Source of the DNA: JALZKA01 sp963734015
GTDB lineage: Bacteria > Actinomycetota > Thermoleophilia > Solirubrobacterales > 70-9
Direction of reading: 5' to 3'
Assembly (NCBI GenBank): GCA_963734015.1
Contig: CAVTFG010000003.1
Coordinates: 127,518-191,517 of the forward strand
Length of the DNA: 64,000 nucleotides
The translations under genes and the position numbers were made by a program. The notes under the pieces were generated by a model. That model was not told where the DNA came from. It was given only the letters and a program-made list of their open reading frames with translations, and did no database searches. Positions 27,416 to 36,504 of this stretch are shown here, one piece after another (position 1 is the stretch's first letter; each line of letters begins with the position of its first letter).

Positions 27416-27454
27416 CCACGCAGTCATCCATAAAGCGAACCGGAGGACCTTCAG

Positions 27455-29526
27455 TTGACCGACTTTCTGACCGACTACGGCGTCGTGATCGCGCTCGTCT
27501 GCGCGGGCGCCGCCGTGATCTACGGCGCGCTGATCACGCAGCGCCTGCTTCGCCTCTCGCCGGGCAACGAGCGCATGCAGGAGATCTCGAACGCCGTGCA
27601 GGAAGGCGCGAAGGCCTACCTGAACCGCCAGTACCTGATCATCGCCCTGGTGGCCGTGCCGCTGACGATCGTGATCGCCCTGATCCAGGACGTCAGCGTG
27701 GCGGTCGGCTTCGTGATCGGCGGCGTCCTCTCCGGCGCGGCAGGGTTCATCGGGATGAACCTCTCGGTGCGGGCCAACGCCCGCGTCGCCGAGGCGGCGC
27801 GCGGCGGGGTGCCACCGGCCCTCGACGTCGCCTTCAAGGGCGGCTCGGTCACCGGCCTGCTCGTGGTCGGCCTGGCGCTGCTCGGCGTGGCCGGCTACTT
27901 CGGCATCCTCGTCCTTGGCGACAAGACCGACGAGGAGGCCGTCGACGCGCTGATCGGCCTCGGGTTCGGCGGCTCCCTGATCTCCGTCTTCGCTCGTCTG
28001 GGCGGCGGCATCTTCACGAAGGCGGCCGACGTCGGCGCCGACCTGGTGGGCAAGGTCGAGGCCGGGATCCCCGAGGACGACCCGCGCAACCCCGCGGTGA
28101 TCGCCGACAACGTCGGCGACAACGTGGGCGACTGCGCGGGCATGGCGGCCGACCTGTTCGAGACTTACGCGGTCACCTCGGTCGCGGTGATGCTGCTCGG
28201 CGTCCTCACGTTCGCCGAGGACTTCGCCCGCGAGGTCGCGCTGTATCCGCTCGTGATGGGCGGCGTCGCGATCATCGCCTCGATCATCGGCGCGCTGTCG
28301 GTTCGGACCAAGACCGACCGGGTCGAGGGTGCGCTCTATCGCGGCCTGATCATCTCGGGCCTGATTTCGGCGGCGGCGTTCTACCCGATCACCGAATGGC
28401 TGATGGACGAGCCGCTGCGCCTGGGCCTCGCCGACGCGGGCGCGGCCGCCATCAGCGTCACGGACCTGTGGCTCTGCGGGCTGATCGGCATCGCCGTAAC
28501 CGCCGGCCTGTTCGTGATCACGGACTACTACACGTCCACGCGGTTCCGCCCCGTGCGCACGATCAGCCAGGCGTCGGTCACCGGCCACGCCACGAACATC
28601 ATCCAGGGGCTCGCCCAGGGCTTCCAGGCCACCGCGGCTCCGGCGCTCGTGATCGCGCTCGCGATCCTGGGCGCAAACGAGCTTGCGGGCATCTACGGCA
28701 TCGGCATCGCCGTGATGGCGCAGCTGTCGCTGACCGGCCTGATCGTGGCGCTCGACGCCTTCGGGCCGATCACCGACAACGCGGGCGGGATCGCCGAGAT
28801 GGCCGACCTGCCCGAGGAAGTCCGCAACGTCACCGACCCGCTCGATGCCGTCGGCAACACGACGAAGGCGGTCACCAAGGGCTACGCGATCGGGTCCGCC
28901 GCGCTCGCCGCCTTGGTGCTGTTCAAGGCGTTCGAGATCGAGCTCAGCCGCGAGGAGGGGGGCGAGGCGTTCGTCTTCTCGATCTCCGACCCGGCCGTCC
29001 TGATCGGGCTGTTGATCGGCGGCATGATGGTCTACCTCTTCGCGGCCTTCGCGATCGAGGCGGTCGGGCGCGCCGGCGGCCAGGTGGTCGAGCAGGTGCG
29101 CAACGCAGTTCCGCGAACGTCCCGGGATCATGGAGGGCACCGAGAAGCCCGATTACGCTGACACGGTCAGCATCGTCACCGCCGCCGCTCAGCGGGAAAT
29201 GATCCTGCCCTCGCTGATCCCAATCGTGATCCCAGTGATCGTGGGCGTGATCAGCATCGAGGCCCTGGGTGGCCTGCTGATCGGTGTGATCGTCGTCGGC
29301 CTGTTCATGGCGCTGGCGATGACCGCCGGGCGGCGGCGCGTGGGACAACGCCAAGAAGCTGATCGAGGACGGAGCCTTCGGCGGCAAGGGCTCGGAGGCC
29401 CACGCCGCATCGGTCACGGGCGATACCGTCGGCGACCCCTACAAGGACACCGCCGGACCCGCGATCAACCCGATGATCAAGGTCGCGAACATCGTGGCGA
29501 TCCTGATCATTCCGATCATCATCTAG
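27455..29526 (+). CDS. hppA: K+-independent H+-translocating pyrophosphatase (two apparent +1 frameshifts)
   Basis: About 689 residues after correction, with 16 predicted membrane helices. It couples hydrolysis of cytoplasmic pyrophosphate to proton export. Catalytic sequences DVGADLVGKVEAGIPEDDPRNPA and DNVGDNVGDCAGMAADLFETY are intact. GNTTKAVTKGYAIGSA carries Lys and Thr at the positions that distinguish K+-independent pumps. The first frame ends in nonsense at 29161; removing one base near 29105 restores FRERPGIMEGTEKPDYAD, and one near 29331 restores GGAWDNAKKLIEDG, VTGDTVGDPYKDTAGPAINP and the end at 29526. The TTG start follows AGGA. Confidence 0.93.
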
Positions 29527-29529
29527 GTC

Positions 29530-30585
29530 GTGATCAACGTTGCCGACTTCGAGCAGGCCGCCGCCGGCCTCCTCGAAGCCGGCCCGCTCGGTTACTTCGC
29601 CGGCGGGGCGGGCGACGAGCGCACGCTCCGGCGGAACATCGAGGCGTTCGCCGACTGGGAGCTGCTGCCGCGCGTCCTCGTGGACGTCGCCGAGGTGGAC
29701 CCGTCGGTCGAGCTGTTCGGCTCGCGGCTGTCCATGCCGCTCCTCGTGGCGCCGGTCGCGTTCCAGCGGCTGGCGCACCCGGACGGCGAGGAGGCCATGG
29801 CGCGTGCCGCCGGCACGGCCGGCACCGCGATGTGCCTGTCAACGATCGCGACCGCGACCCCGGCGAGCGTCGCGGCGGCGGCGCCGGAAGCGACACGCTG
29901 GTTCCAGCTCTACTGCTTCAAGGATCGTGCCGTCACCGAGGCGCTTCTGGCCGAGGCCGTCGCGAGCGGTTTCGGGGCGATCGAGCTGACCGTCGACGCG
30001 CCGTTCGCGGGGTGGCGCGAGCGGGACCTGCGGACCGGGTTCGCCGCCGACGTCACCGCGCCGGCCGTCCAGGCGGCGATCGGCTCGGATCGGCCGATCA
30101 CCACACAGGAGCTTTTCTCCCTGGTTGACGCGTCCCTCGACTGGGACGCGCTCGCGGCGCTCTGCCGGGGCTGCGAGCTCCCGATCCTGTTGAAGGGCCT
30201 GACGGCGCCGGCCGACGCCGAGCTCGCGATCGAGGCCGGAGCCGGAGGCATCATCGTCTCGAACCACGGAGGCCGGCAGCTCGACGGCGTGCCGGCCGCG
30301 GTGGACGCGCTGCCCGCGGTAGCCGACGCCGTCGCCGGGCGGGTGCCTGTGCTGATGGACGGAGGGGTGCGGCGCGGGACCGATGTCCTGGTCGCCCTGG
30401 CGCTCGGCGCAGATGCGGTGCAGGTGGGCCGCCCGCCGCTTTGGGGCCTCGCGGTGGACGGCGAGGCAGGCGCGCGAGCGGTGCTCGAACTGCTGCGCGA
30501 GGAGATCAAGCTGGCACTGGCCCTGCTGGGCTGCCGGACGGCCGCCGACGTCACCCGCGCGCACGTGCAGCACGCGGCGCGCTAG
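29530..30585 (+). CDS. FMN-dependent alpha-hydroxy-acid oxidase/dehydrogenase
   Basis: 351-residue TIM-barrel flavoprotein of the glycolate oxidase/L-lactate dehydrogenase family, oxidising 2-hydroxy acids to 2-oxo acids. Features: MPLLVAPVAFQRLAHPDGE, RWFQLYCFKDR, ELTVDAPFAGWRERDLR, the catalytic His motif SNHGGRQLDG near residue 244, and phosphate-binding VLMDGGVRRGTDVLVALALGADAV. Substrate (lactate, glycolate or mandelate type) cannot be fixed. The GTG start is four bases after the corrected hppA stop, suggesting cotranscription. Confidence 0.93.
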   Translation: MINVADFEQAAAGLLEAGPLGYFAGGAGDERTLRRNIEAFADWELLPRVLVDVAEVDPSVELFGSRLSMPLLVAPVAFQRLAHPDGEEAMARAAGTAGTAMCLSTIATATPASVAAAAPEATRWFQLYCFKDRAVTEALLAEAVASGFGAIELTVDAPFAGWRERDLRTGFAADVTAPAVQAAIGSDRPITTQELFSLVDASLDWDALAALCRGCELPILLKGLTAPADAELAIEAGAGGIIVSNHGGRQLDGVPAAVDALPAVADAVAGRVPVLMDGGVRRGTDVLVALALGADAVQVGRPPLWGLAVDGEAGARAVLELLREEIKLALALLGCRTAADVTRAHVQHAAR

Positions 30586-30643
30586 AGATGCCAAGCGCTA
30601 GAACGCCTGTGGGGCCAGAGCGCCGGTAAACCTAGCCGGACCC

Positions 30644-31024
30644 TCAGGCCTTTTCGATGATTTCGATCCTGTAGCCGTCCGGGTCGCGGACGAAGCACAG
30701 GCGCGAGCCGCCCTCGCGGACGGTGTAGGGCGGCTTCTCCGGCTCGATCCCGATCGAGGCCAGGCGCTCGAGCGTGCCGTCGAGGTCCTCGGCTGTGATT
30801 GCGATGTGGCCGTAGCCGGCGCCGATCTCGTACGGGCCCTCCTGGTCGTGGTTGTAGGTGAGCTCGAGGCGCTCGCCGTCACCGGGAAGGCCCATGAAGA
30901 CGTTGATCGCCTCGTCGCGGATCGGCATCCGGCGTGTCTCTTCGAAGCCGAGTTTCTTATAGAAGTCGACCGACCGGTCGACGTCGGTGATCCGGTAGCA
31001 GGTGTGGATCAGTTCGGCGGCCAT
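30644..31024 (-). CDS. gloA: Lactoylglutathione lyase-like (glyoxalase I)
   Basis: 126 residues, vicinal-oxygen-chelate fold. Likely metal ligands: His7 in LIHTCYRI, Glu in ERLELTYNHD, His in GYGHIAI and Glu in YRIEIIEKA, all in the GloA pattern. Detoxifies methylglyoxal hemithioacetal; actinobacteria may use mycothiol or another thiol instead of glutathione. Converges with the hydroxy-acid oxidase gene and is divergent from the permease at 31073. Confidence 0.92.
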   Translation of the reverse strand: MAAELIHTCYRITDVDRSVDFYKKLGFEETRRMPIRDEAINVFMGLPGDGERLELTYNHDQEGPYEIGAGYGHIAITAEDLDGTLERLASIGIEPEKPPYTVREGGSRLCFVRDPDGYRIEIIEKA

Positions 31025-31056
31025 CGGGTGAAGCTATACCCGTCGCACCCCGCTCG

Positions 31057-31062
31057 TACACT
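31057..31062 (+). promoter_or_regulatory. Candidate -10 element TACACT
   Basis: Ten bases before the TTG start of the permease at 31073, identical to the uvrA hexamer. Confidence 0.45.
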
Positions 31063-31072
31063 CGCATCCTGA

Positions 31073-32992
31073 TTGGCTGAGCGAATACCGAGAGAGGCCG
31101 CGCTAAGGCGGGTTCACGGCACGGGGGCGCTGTTCTCGGCGGCGTACGGCAACGTCGGCTCGTCGATCTACTACGCGCTCGGGTTGGTCGCGCTCTACGC
31201 GCTCGGGTTGACCCCGGTCACATTCATGATCGCGGGGCTGATCTTCGCGTTCACGGCGGCGACCTACGTGGAGGCGACGGTCCTGTATCCCGAGGCCGGG
31301 GGCTCGTCGAGCTTCGCGCGCCACGCCTTCAACGAGGCGGCGAGCTTCTTCGCGGCGTGGGCTCAGATGCTCACCTACATCGTCACGGTCGCGATCTCGG
31401 CGTTCTTCGTGCCGCACTACCTCGCGGTGTTCTGGGAGCCGCTCGGCCACGGGCCGGCGGACGTGTTCTTCGGGATCGGCCTGGTCGCATTGCTTGCGCT
31501 CCTGAACATCAAGGGCACCGAGGAGTCGGCGAAGCTGAACCTGGTCCTCGCGATCGCCGACCTGCTCACCCAGGTGGTGCTGGTGGTGATCGGGCTTGCG
31601 ATCGTGTTCGACCCGGACCTGCTCGTCACGCAGATCGACCTCGGCACGGCCCCGAGCTGGGGTGACTTCGCGCTCGGCATCGCGGTCGGGATGGTCGCCT
31701 ACACGGGCATCGAGACGATCTCGAACATGGCCGAGGAGGCGCGCCGGCCGAACCGCACGATCCCGCAGGGAGTCGGCCTGGTCGTGATCGCAGTGGTCGT
31801 CCTTTACGCGCTGCTGCCGGCGATCGCGCTCTCGGCAATGCCTGTCGAGCAGGTCAACGGCGAGTTCACGACCGAGCTGGGGACCACGTATGCCGATGAC
31901 CCGGTCCTCGGCATCGTGGCGAACCTGGGCCTCAGTGCGGGGTTGACCGACGCGCTCGAGGTCTACGTCGGGATCCTGGCCGCGGTGATCCTGCTGATCG
32001 CCACCAATGCGGGGCTGATCGGCCTGTCGCGCCTCACCTTCTCGATGGGCCAATACCGACAGCTGCCCGAGGCGCTGCGGCAGGTGCACCCGAGGTTCAA
32101 GACGCCGTACGTGGCGATCCTGGTGTTCTCCGGTGTGGCGGCCCTGGTGATGGCGCCCGGGCAGACGACGTTCCTCGGGACGATCTACGCATTCGGCGCG
32201 ACGCTCTCGTTCACCGTCGCCCACGTCTCGGTGATCCGCCTGCGCAAGCTCCGGCCGCTCGCGGACCGGCCGGTCGCCAAGGACGGGAGCCGCATGTGGC
32301 GAGCGCCCGGCAACGTGAGCATCCGCGGGGTTCCGATCCCGATGACGGCGATCCTGGGCGGGATCGGCACCTTCGGGGCATTCGTGGTGGCGATGGTCCT
32401 CGACCCGGTCGTGCTGGCCACCGGCGGCGGCTGGATGCTGGCGGGCCTGCTCCTCTACTACCTGTATCGCCGCCATCAGGAGCTCCCGCTCACGGAGACG
32501 GTGAAGGTCGCGTCGCTGGCGCCGCTCGGGGTCGAAGAGGTCGAGTACCAGAGCGTGCTGGTCGCGTTCGGGAACGACGACCCGTTCAATCAGGAGATGG
32601 TGGCCACCGCGATGGCGCTCGCCGCTCGCAAGCGGCGCGCCATCCACGTCGTCTCGGTGCTGATCGTGCCGAGCAATCTGCCGATCGACGCGCGGCTGGA
32701 CGCCGAGGAGCGCCGCGCCCAGTCGAAGCTGGAGCAGGCGAAGCTCCAGTGCGGCCGGCGGGTGTCTGGCGAGGTCGTGCGCGTCCGGCCGGGACAGTCT
32801 GCCGGGGCGATCGTCGACGCGGCGCGGGAGATCGGCGCGGCGGCCATCGTGATGCAGCTTCGTTACCGGGCCGGCGAGCCGGTCTATTCGAAGACCCTGC
32901 AGACGGTGTTGGCCAAGCGCCCGTGCCGGGTGATCATCGCGGCCAGCCCCGAGGTGGCGCGCGCCGGGATCGTGGCCGCCGCTCCCGCCTAG
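31073..32992 (+). CDS. APC-type amino acid permease with C-terminal UspA domain
   Basis: 639 residues. Residues 10-470 are an APC superfamily permease with about 12 membrane helices (GALFSAAYGNVGSSIYYALG, GTEESAKLNLVLAI, GMVAYTGIETISNMAEEARRP). Residues 485-639 form a universal stress protein-like cytoplasmic domain (YQSVLVAFGNDDPFNQEMV, AREIGAAAIVMQLRYR, KRPCRVIIAAS); the canonical UspA ATP loop is not obvious. The fusion suggests transport regulated by nucleotide or stress signals. Substrate unknown; paralogous to the gene at 33249. Start TTG is ten bases after TACACT. Confidence 0.92.
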   Translation: MAERIPREAALRRVHGTGALFSAAYGNVGSSIYYALGLVALYALGLTPVTFMIAGLIFAFTAATYVEATVLYPEAGGSSSFARHAFNEAASFFAAWAQMLTYIVTVAISAFFVPHYLAVFWEPLGHGPADVFFGIGLVALLALLNIKGTEESAKLNLVLAIADLLTQVVLVVIGLAIVFDPDLLVTQIDLGTAPSWGDFALGIAVGMVAYTGIETISNMAEEARRPNRTIPQGVGLVVIAVVVLYALLPAIALSAMPVEQVNGEFTTELGTTYADDPVLGIVANLGLSAGLTDALEVYVGILAAVILLIATNAGLIGLSRLTFSMGQYRQLPEALRQVHPRFKTPYVAILVFSGVAALVMAPGQTTFLGTIYAFGATLSFTVAHVSVIRLRKLRPLADRPVAKDGSRMWRAPGNVSIRGVPIPMTAILGGIGTFGAFVVAMVLDPVVLATGGGWMLAGLLLYYLYRRHQELPLTETVKVASLAPLGVEEVEYQSVLVAFGNDDPFNQEMVATAMALAARKRRAIHVVSVLIVPSNLPIDARLDAEERRAQSKLEQAKLQCGRRVSGEVVRVRPGQSAGAIVDAAREIGAAAIVMQLRYRAGEPVYSKTLQTVLAKRPCRVIIAASPEVARAGIVAAAPA

Positions 32993-32995
32993 GAT
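32990..32995 (+). promoter_or_regulatory. Candidate -10 element TAGGAT overlapping a stop codon
   Basis: TAGGAT six bases before the GTG at 33002; its TAG is also the stop codon of the upstream permease. Confidence 0.4.
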
Positions 32996-33001
32996 GGGAA
33001 C

Positions 33002-33196
33002 GTGCCTGCGCCCGCCCCCGATGAGGTCTACCGCGGCGTCACCCGGGTCTTCGCCACCGTCATCATGGGGTTCGGCGTCGCGATCGTGGTGATCACACTT
33101 GCGAACGGCGGCGGCATCGCGGCCACGGGCCTGTGGATCGGCCTGATCTTCACCGGGTTGGGCGCCGGGCGGCTCTACCTGTCATTGAGACAATGA
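33002..33196 (+). CDS. Small two-helix membrane protein
   Basis: 64 residues: short polar start, then two membrane helices (VFATVIMGFGVAIVVITLA; GLWIGLIFTGLGAGRLYL) and a basic end. Unknown function. It sits between two paralogous permease-UspA genes, nine bases after the first, and its stop codon TGA overlaps the ATG of a family 2 mini-cistron (ATGA). It may be a small accessory subunit or regulator of the permeases; inference. Confidence 0.7.
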   Translation: MPAPAPDEVYRGVTRVFATVIMGFGVAIVVITLANGGGIAATGLWIGLIFTGLGAGRLYLSLRQ

Positions 33197-33252
33197 GGCG
33201 GAGTCCTTTGGGACGAAGCCGAATCCCGCCGTTGTTGGGGCGGCTGGGATGA
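33193..33252 (+). CDS. Family 2 mini-cistron, copy 2, between membrane protein and permease
   Basis: 19 codons, MRRSPLGRSRIPPLLGRLG. It starts in the stop of the upstream gene (ATGA) and its TGA overlaps the ATG of the next gene (ATGA), bridging both. Hairpin GTCC-TTTG-GGAC and CCGCC-N8-GGCGG; nucleotide match to copy 1 is higher than peptide match because one base is added in the loop. Confidence 0.6.
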   Translation: MRRSPLGRSRIPPLLGRLG

Positions 33253-35264
33253 GCGGCGGCAAGGCTCGCCGCGCGGGCCTGTCCCAGCGGACGCTCGGCG
33301 CGCCGCTCCTGTTCGCGGTCGCGTACTCGGCGGTCGGGTTCTCGCTCTACTTCTCGCTCGGGGTGGTGGCCGACCGCGGATTGGGGCTGACGCCGCTCCT
33401 GTTCCTCGGCGCGGGTCTTCTGTTCGTGCTCGCGACCCTGAGCTTCGCCGAGGGCGGGGCGATGTTCCTCGATCGCGGCGGCTCCTCGAACCTCGCGCGT
33501 CACGCGTTCAACGAGCTGGTCAGCTTCATCGCCGCCTGGGCGCTCCTGATCGACTTCATCCTGGTCATCGCGCTCGCAGCCGTGTCCGCGCCCCATTACC
33601 TGGCTCCGATCTGGAGCGAGTTCGGCACCGGGTCGGGCGAGGTGGTGACCGCGGTGGGCATCGTGGTCGCGGTCGCGCTGGTCAACATCGCAGGCTGGCT
33701 GGGGCTGCGGAGGCAGGGTCTGCTGGTCGCGCTCGCGATCGGCGACCTGGCGGTGCAGGTGCTGCTGATCATCGTCGGGGTGGCGGTCGCTTTCGAGCCG
33801 TCACTTCTGACCGAGAACCTGGACCTGTTCACCTCGCCCTCGCTGGAGGACGCGATCTACGCGCTGGTGATCGCGACCGTGGCCTTTGCTGGGATCGAAG
33901 CGGCGGCGGATCTGGCGCCCGACCTGGAATGGGACGCTCCGGCGCTTCGGCGCTCGGTCACCGCCGGGGCCGCGCTGCTGCCGTTCCTCTACGCGGGTGT
34001 GGCGGCGGTGGCGCTGATGGCGGTGCCAGTGGTGATCGGTGAAAACGGGCCGCGGACGAAGCTGGGAGGCGACTTCATCGACGATCCCATCCTGGGCGTC
34101 GCGCAGAGCTTCGAGCCCGCCTGGGTGTCGGACGTGATGCAGGTTGCCGTGGTGGCGGTGGCGCCCGCGGTGCTGGTGTGGGCTGCATCGACGGCGATGC
34201 TCGGGCTGTCGCGGCACGTCTACGTGCTTGCGACCAACCGGCAGATCCCGAGTTGGCTGGGCAAGCTCGGAAAGCGCAAGGGAACGCCGCACGTTGCGAT
34301 CATCGCGGCGGCCGTGATCGCGATCGGGCTCGTGATCCCGGGTGACATCGAGATCCTCGCGGGGATCTACGCGTTCGGGGCGACGCTCTCGATCGCGATC
34401 GCGCATGCGGCGGTGTTGCGGATGCGGGCGACGCGTCCGGATGACCGGCGTCCGTTCCGGGTCCCGTGGGACGTGCGGGTCCGCGGCGTGGCCCTACCAG
34501 TGCCGGCGCTGGTCGGGTTCGTGCTGACGGGGCTTGCCTGGCTGAGTGTGCTGGCCTTCCACGACGAGGCGCGCTGGGTCGGCGGCGGCTGGATGGTGTT
34601 CGGGCTCGTCGCCTACGTGATCTACCGGAAGGGCTTCGAGTCGACCACACTGACCAAGCGGGTGGAGGTGCCGGCGGCGGCATTGACGAAGCCGTCGGTG
34701 GAGGCGGAGTACCACGACATCCTCGTGCCGATCTTCGGCACCGAGCTGGACGATGACATCGTCAGCACCGCGGGCCGGCTGGCCGATGCCGCGCTGACCC
34801 CCGGCGAGCGGCAGCCGCGGCTGCGGCTCGTCTACGTAATCGATCTGCCGCTCACGGTGCCGCTGACGTCGAAGCCGACCAAGCAGACGATCGAGGACGC
34901 GAACGCGGCGATCGCGAGGGCGAACCTGGTGGCGGGCGAGTACGAGACGGTCGAGGTCCAGGAGATGGTGGTGAAGGCGCGGAGCGTGGGCGCCGGGATC
35001 GTCGAGACCGCCCGCGACACCGACGCGCAGATGATCGTGATGGGCGCGGAGCCGCCGACCCGCATTCGCGGGGGCGCGATCCTCGGTGGCATCGGAGGGG
35101 CCCGGCCGGCCGAGATCGGCCCCGTGACGGAGTACGTGCTCTACAAGGCTCCGTGCCGCGTGCTGGTCACCGCTCCGGTGGACGACGTGGATCTCCCGGA
35201 CCACGTGGAGGGGGCGCTGGAGGCGTTCGGCGAGCCGCTCCCGGCCGAGCGGCCGGACGGCTAG
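33249..35264 (+). CDS. APC-type amino acid permease with C-terminal UspA domain (second)
   Basis: 671 residues, same architecture as the gene at 31073: an APC permease with about 12 helices (GAPLLFAVAYSAVGFSLYFS, ARHAFNELVSFIAAWALLID, YALVIATVAFAGIEAAADLA) followed from about residue 495 by a UspA-like domain (YHDILVPIFGTELDDDIVST, QMIVMGAEPPTR, YVLYKAPCRVLVTAP). Here the glycine-rich nucleotide loop (RGGAILGGIGG) is better preserved than in the paralogue. A tandem pair with diverged sequence suggests different substrates or a heteromer. Translation is coupled to the mini-cistron. Confidence 0.92.
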   Translation: MSGGKARRAGLSQRTLGAPLLFAVAYSAVGFSLYFSLGVVADRGLGLTPLLFLGAGLLFVLATLSFAEGGAMFLDRGGSSNLARHAFNELVSFIAAWALLIDFILVIALAAVSAPHYLAPIWSEFGTGSGEVVTAVGIVVAVALVNIAGWLGLRRQGLLVALAIGDLAVQVLLIIVGVAVAFEPSLLTENLDLFTSPSLEDAIYALVIATVAFAGIEAAADLAPDLEWDAPALRRSVTAGAALLPFLYAGVAAVALMAVPVVIGENGPRTKLGGDFIDDPILGVAQSFEPAWVSDVMQVAVVAVAPAVLVWAASTAMLGLSRHVYVLATNRQIPSWLGKLGKRKGTPHVAIIAAAVIAIGLVIPGDIEILAGIYAFGATLSIAIAHAAVLRMRATRPDDRRPFRVPWDVRVRGVALPVPALVGFVLTGLAWLSVLAFHDEARWVGGGWMVFGLVAYVIYRKGFESTTLTKRVEVPAAALTKPSVEAEYHDILVPIFGTELDDDIVSTAGRLADAALTPGERQPRLRLVYVIDLPLTVPLTSKPTKQTIEDANAAIARANLVAGEYETVEVQEMVVKARSVGAGIVETARDTDAQMIVMGAEPPTRIRGGAILGGIGGARPAEIGPVTEYVLYKAPCRVLVTAPVDDVDLPDHVEGALEAFGEPLPAERPDG

Positions 35265-35267
35265 AGT
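35262..35267 (+). promoter_or_regulatory. Candidate -10 element TAGAGT overlapping a stop codon
   Basis: TAGAGT nine bases before the ATG at 35277; its TAG is the stop codon of the second permease. Confidence 0.4.
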
Positions 35268-35276
35268 CTCGCCCGC

Positions 35277-35759
35277 ATGTTCATCCTGATCGTCGGATGC
35301 GGACGGGTGGGTTCGTCGCTTGCGCGCACGATGCTGCGCGAGGGGCACGAGATCTCGTGCCTGGACGAGGATCCCGAGTCGCACGCCCGCCTGGAGATCG
35401 GGCTCGAGAAGCCGTGGGAGGACATGGGCGGGCAGTTCACGGTCGGCACCGGGCTCGAGATCGAGGCGCTGCGCGCCGCCGGGATCGAGCGCGCGGACGC
35501 GTTCGTCGCCTCGACCGACGGCGACAACACGAACATCGTGATCGCACAGATCGCGAAGCGGCAGTTCAACGTCCCGACGGTGATCGTGCGCGTGCTGGAT
35601 CCGCTCCGCGCCGAGTGGTACGAGCGCCAAGGGGTCCACACCATCTGCCCGACGAGAGTGGCGATCGAGATGCTCGAGGGCGAGGTGCGCGACGCCGCAA
35701 GGCGCGCTGCGGGCGGAGCGCCGCCGTCCGGGCCCGCCGACCACGAGGACGAGATATGA
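35277..35759 (+). CDS. TrkA-N (RCK) NAD-binding potassium-channel regulator, first
   Basis: 160 residues. RCK/TrkA-N Rossmann domain: FILIVGCGRVGSSLARTMLREGHE, acidic end of beta 2 (CLDEDPES), ADAFVASTDGDNTNIVIAQIAK. A short, disordered tail replaces the TrkA_C domain. Resembles CeoB, the first of the actinobacterial CeoB/CeoC pair that controls K+ uptake. No Trk membrane subunit is in the window; the adjacent APC transporters may be the partners instead. The stop TGA overlaps the ATG of the next mini-cistron. Confidence 0.9.
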   Translation: MFILIVGCGRVGSSLARTMLREGHEISCLDEDPESHARLEIGLEKPWEDMGGQFTVGTGLEIEALRAAGIERADAFVASTDGDNTNIVIAQIAKRQFNVPTVIVRVLDPLRAEWYERQGVHTICPTRVAIEMLEGEVRDAARRAAGGAPPSGPADHEDEI

Positions 35760-35824
35760 GGCGGAGCGCGGAGCGCGAAGACGAATTTCTGCCGTTGTTG
35801 AGCATTTCCGGCGGGGACAGCTGA
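35756..35824 (+). CDS. Family 2 mini-cistron, copy 3, between the two TrkA genes
   Basis: 22 codons, beginning MRRSAEREDEFLPLL. Starts in the upstream stop (ATGA), and its TGA overlaps the next ATG by one base (TGATG). First hairpin GCGC-GGA-GCGC replaces GTCC/GGAC of the other copies: a compensatory change in both arms. Confidence 0.62.
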   Translation: MRRSAEREDEFLPLLSISGGDS

Positions 35825-36504
35825 TGGCGGACCGGATGTACGTGATCGTCGTCGGTGCCGGCAAGGTGGGCTGGAACCTGACGCGCGAGCTGCTCGAGAA
35901 GGGTCACGAGGTGACGCTGATCGAGAACGACCGCGAGCGCTATGTCACCGTCGAACAGGAGCTGGAGCACAACATCCAGTACGGCGACGCGTCCGAGCTG
36001 TGGGTGCTGGAGCGGGCGGGCATCCAACGGTCGGACATGGTGATCGCGGTCACCGGCGACGACGAGGACAACATGCTGATCTGCCAGGTCGCGAAGGAGA
36101 AGTACCTGGTCGACCGGATCATCGCCCGGGTCAACAACCCGCGGAACCTGCAGCATTTCGAGCTCCTCGGCATCAAGCCGGTGGTGTCGGCGACGGACCT
36201 GATCCTGCGCCTGATCGAGCATGAGGTGCCGGAGTACGGGCTGGTGCATCTGCTCGACCTGCCCGAGCAGCGGCTCGAGATCATCGAGCTGCTGCTGCCG
36301 GAGGATTCGCGCGCGGCCGGGGAGCGAGTGGGCGATCTGCAGATGCCGGACGGTTCGCTGCTTATCTCGGTGCTGCGCGGGGATGAGGGTTTCGTGCCCA
36401 CCGCAGACACAGTGCTCGAGGCGGGCGACGAGATCCTCGCCGTCCTCGACCCGAACATCGAAGAGGACCTGACCGCCTTCTTCGGGCCCGCCTCCGAATC
36501 GTGA
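35824..36504 (+). CDS. TrkA-type potassium uptake regulator with TrkA_C domain, second
   Basis: 226 residues: TrkA-N Rossmann domain (YVIVVGAGKVGWNLTRELLEKGHE; GDDEDNMLICQVAKEKYLVDRIIARVNNP) and a C-terminal RCK_C domain (about 140-226: LEIIELLLPEDSRAAGERVGDL, GDEILAVLDPN). Corresponds to CeoC, and probably forms a complex with the product of the gene just upstream. The stop overlaps the GTG of the flavin reductase gene. Confidence 0.92.
   Translation: MADRMYVIVVGAGKVGWNLTRELLEKGHEVTLIENDRERYVTVEQELEHNIQYGDASELWVLERAGIQRSDMVIAVTGDDEDNMLICQVAKEKYLVDRIIARVNNPRNLQHFELLGIKPVVSATDLILRLIEHEVPEYGLVHLLDLPEQRLEIIELLLPEDSRAAGERVGDLQMPDGSLLISVLRGDEGFVPTADTVLEAGDEILAVLDPNIEEDLTAFFGPASES

Noticed and set aside
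27354..27458. Uninterrupted 171-residue version of the DUF1844-like protein ending at 27458
   Set aside because: The extra part is implausible protein, and it would run through a terminator-like hairpin; a one-base correction gives a convincing end at 27354.
30596..30637. Short ORF MPSARTPVGPERR after the hydroxyacid oxidase gene
   Set aside because: It lies between convergent genes, does not match either mini-cistron family, and bridges nothing.
34690..34710. GAGGCGGAG inside the second permease gene as a further family 2 copy
   Set aside because: In-frame coding of Glu-Ala-Glu, no stop/start overlap and no match beyond nine bases; the same 9-mer also occurs by chance in the epimerase gene.
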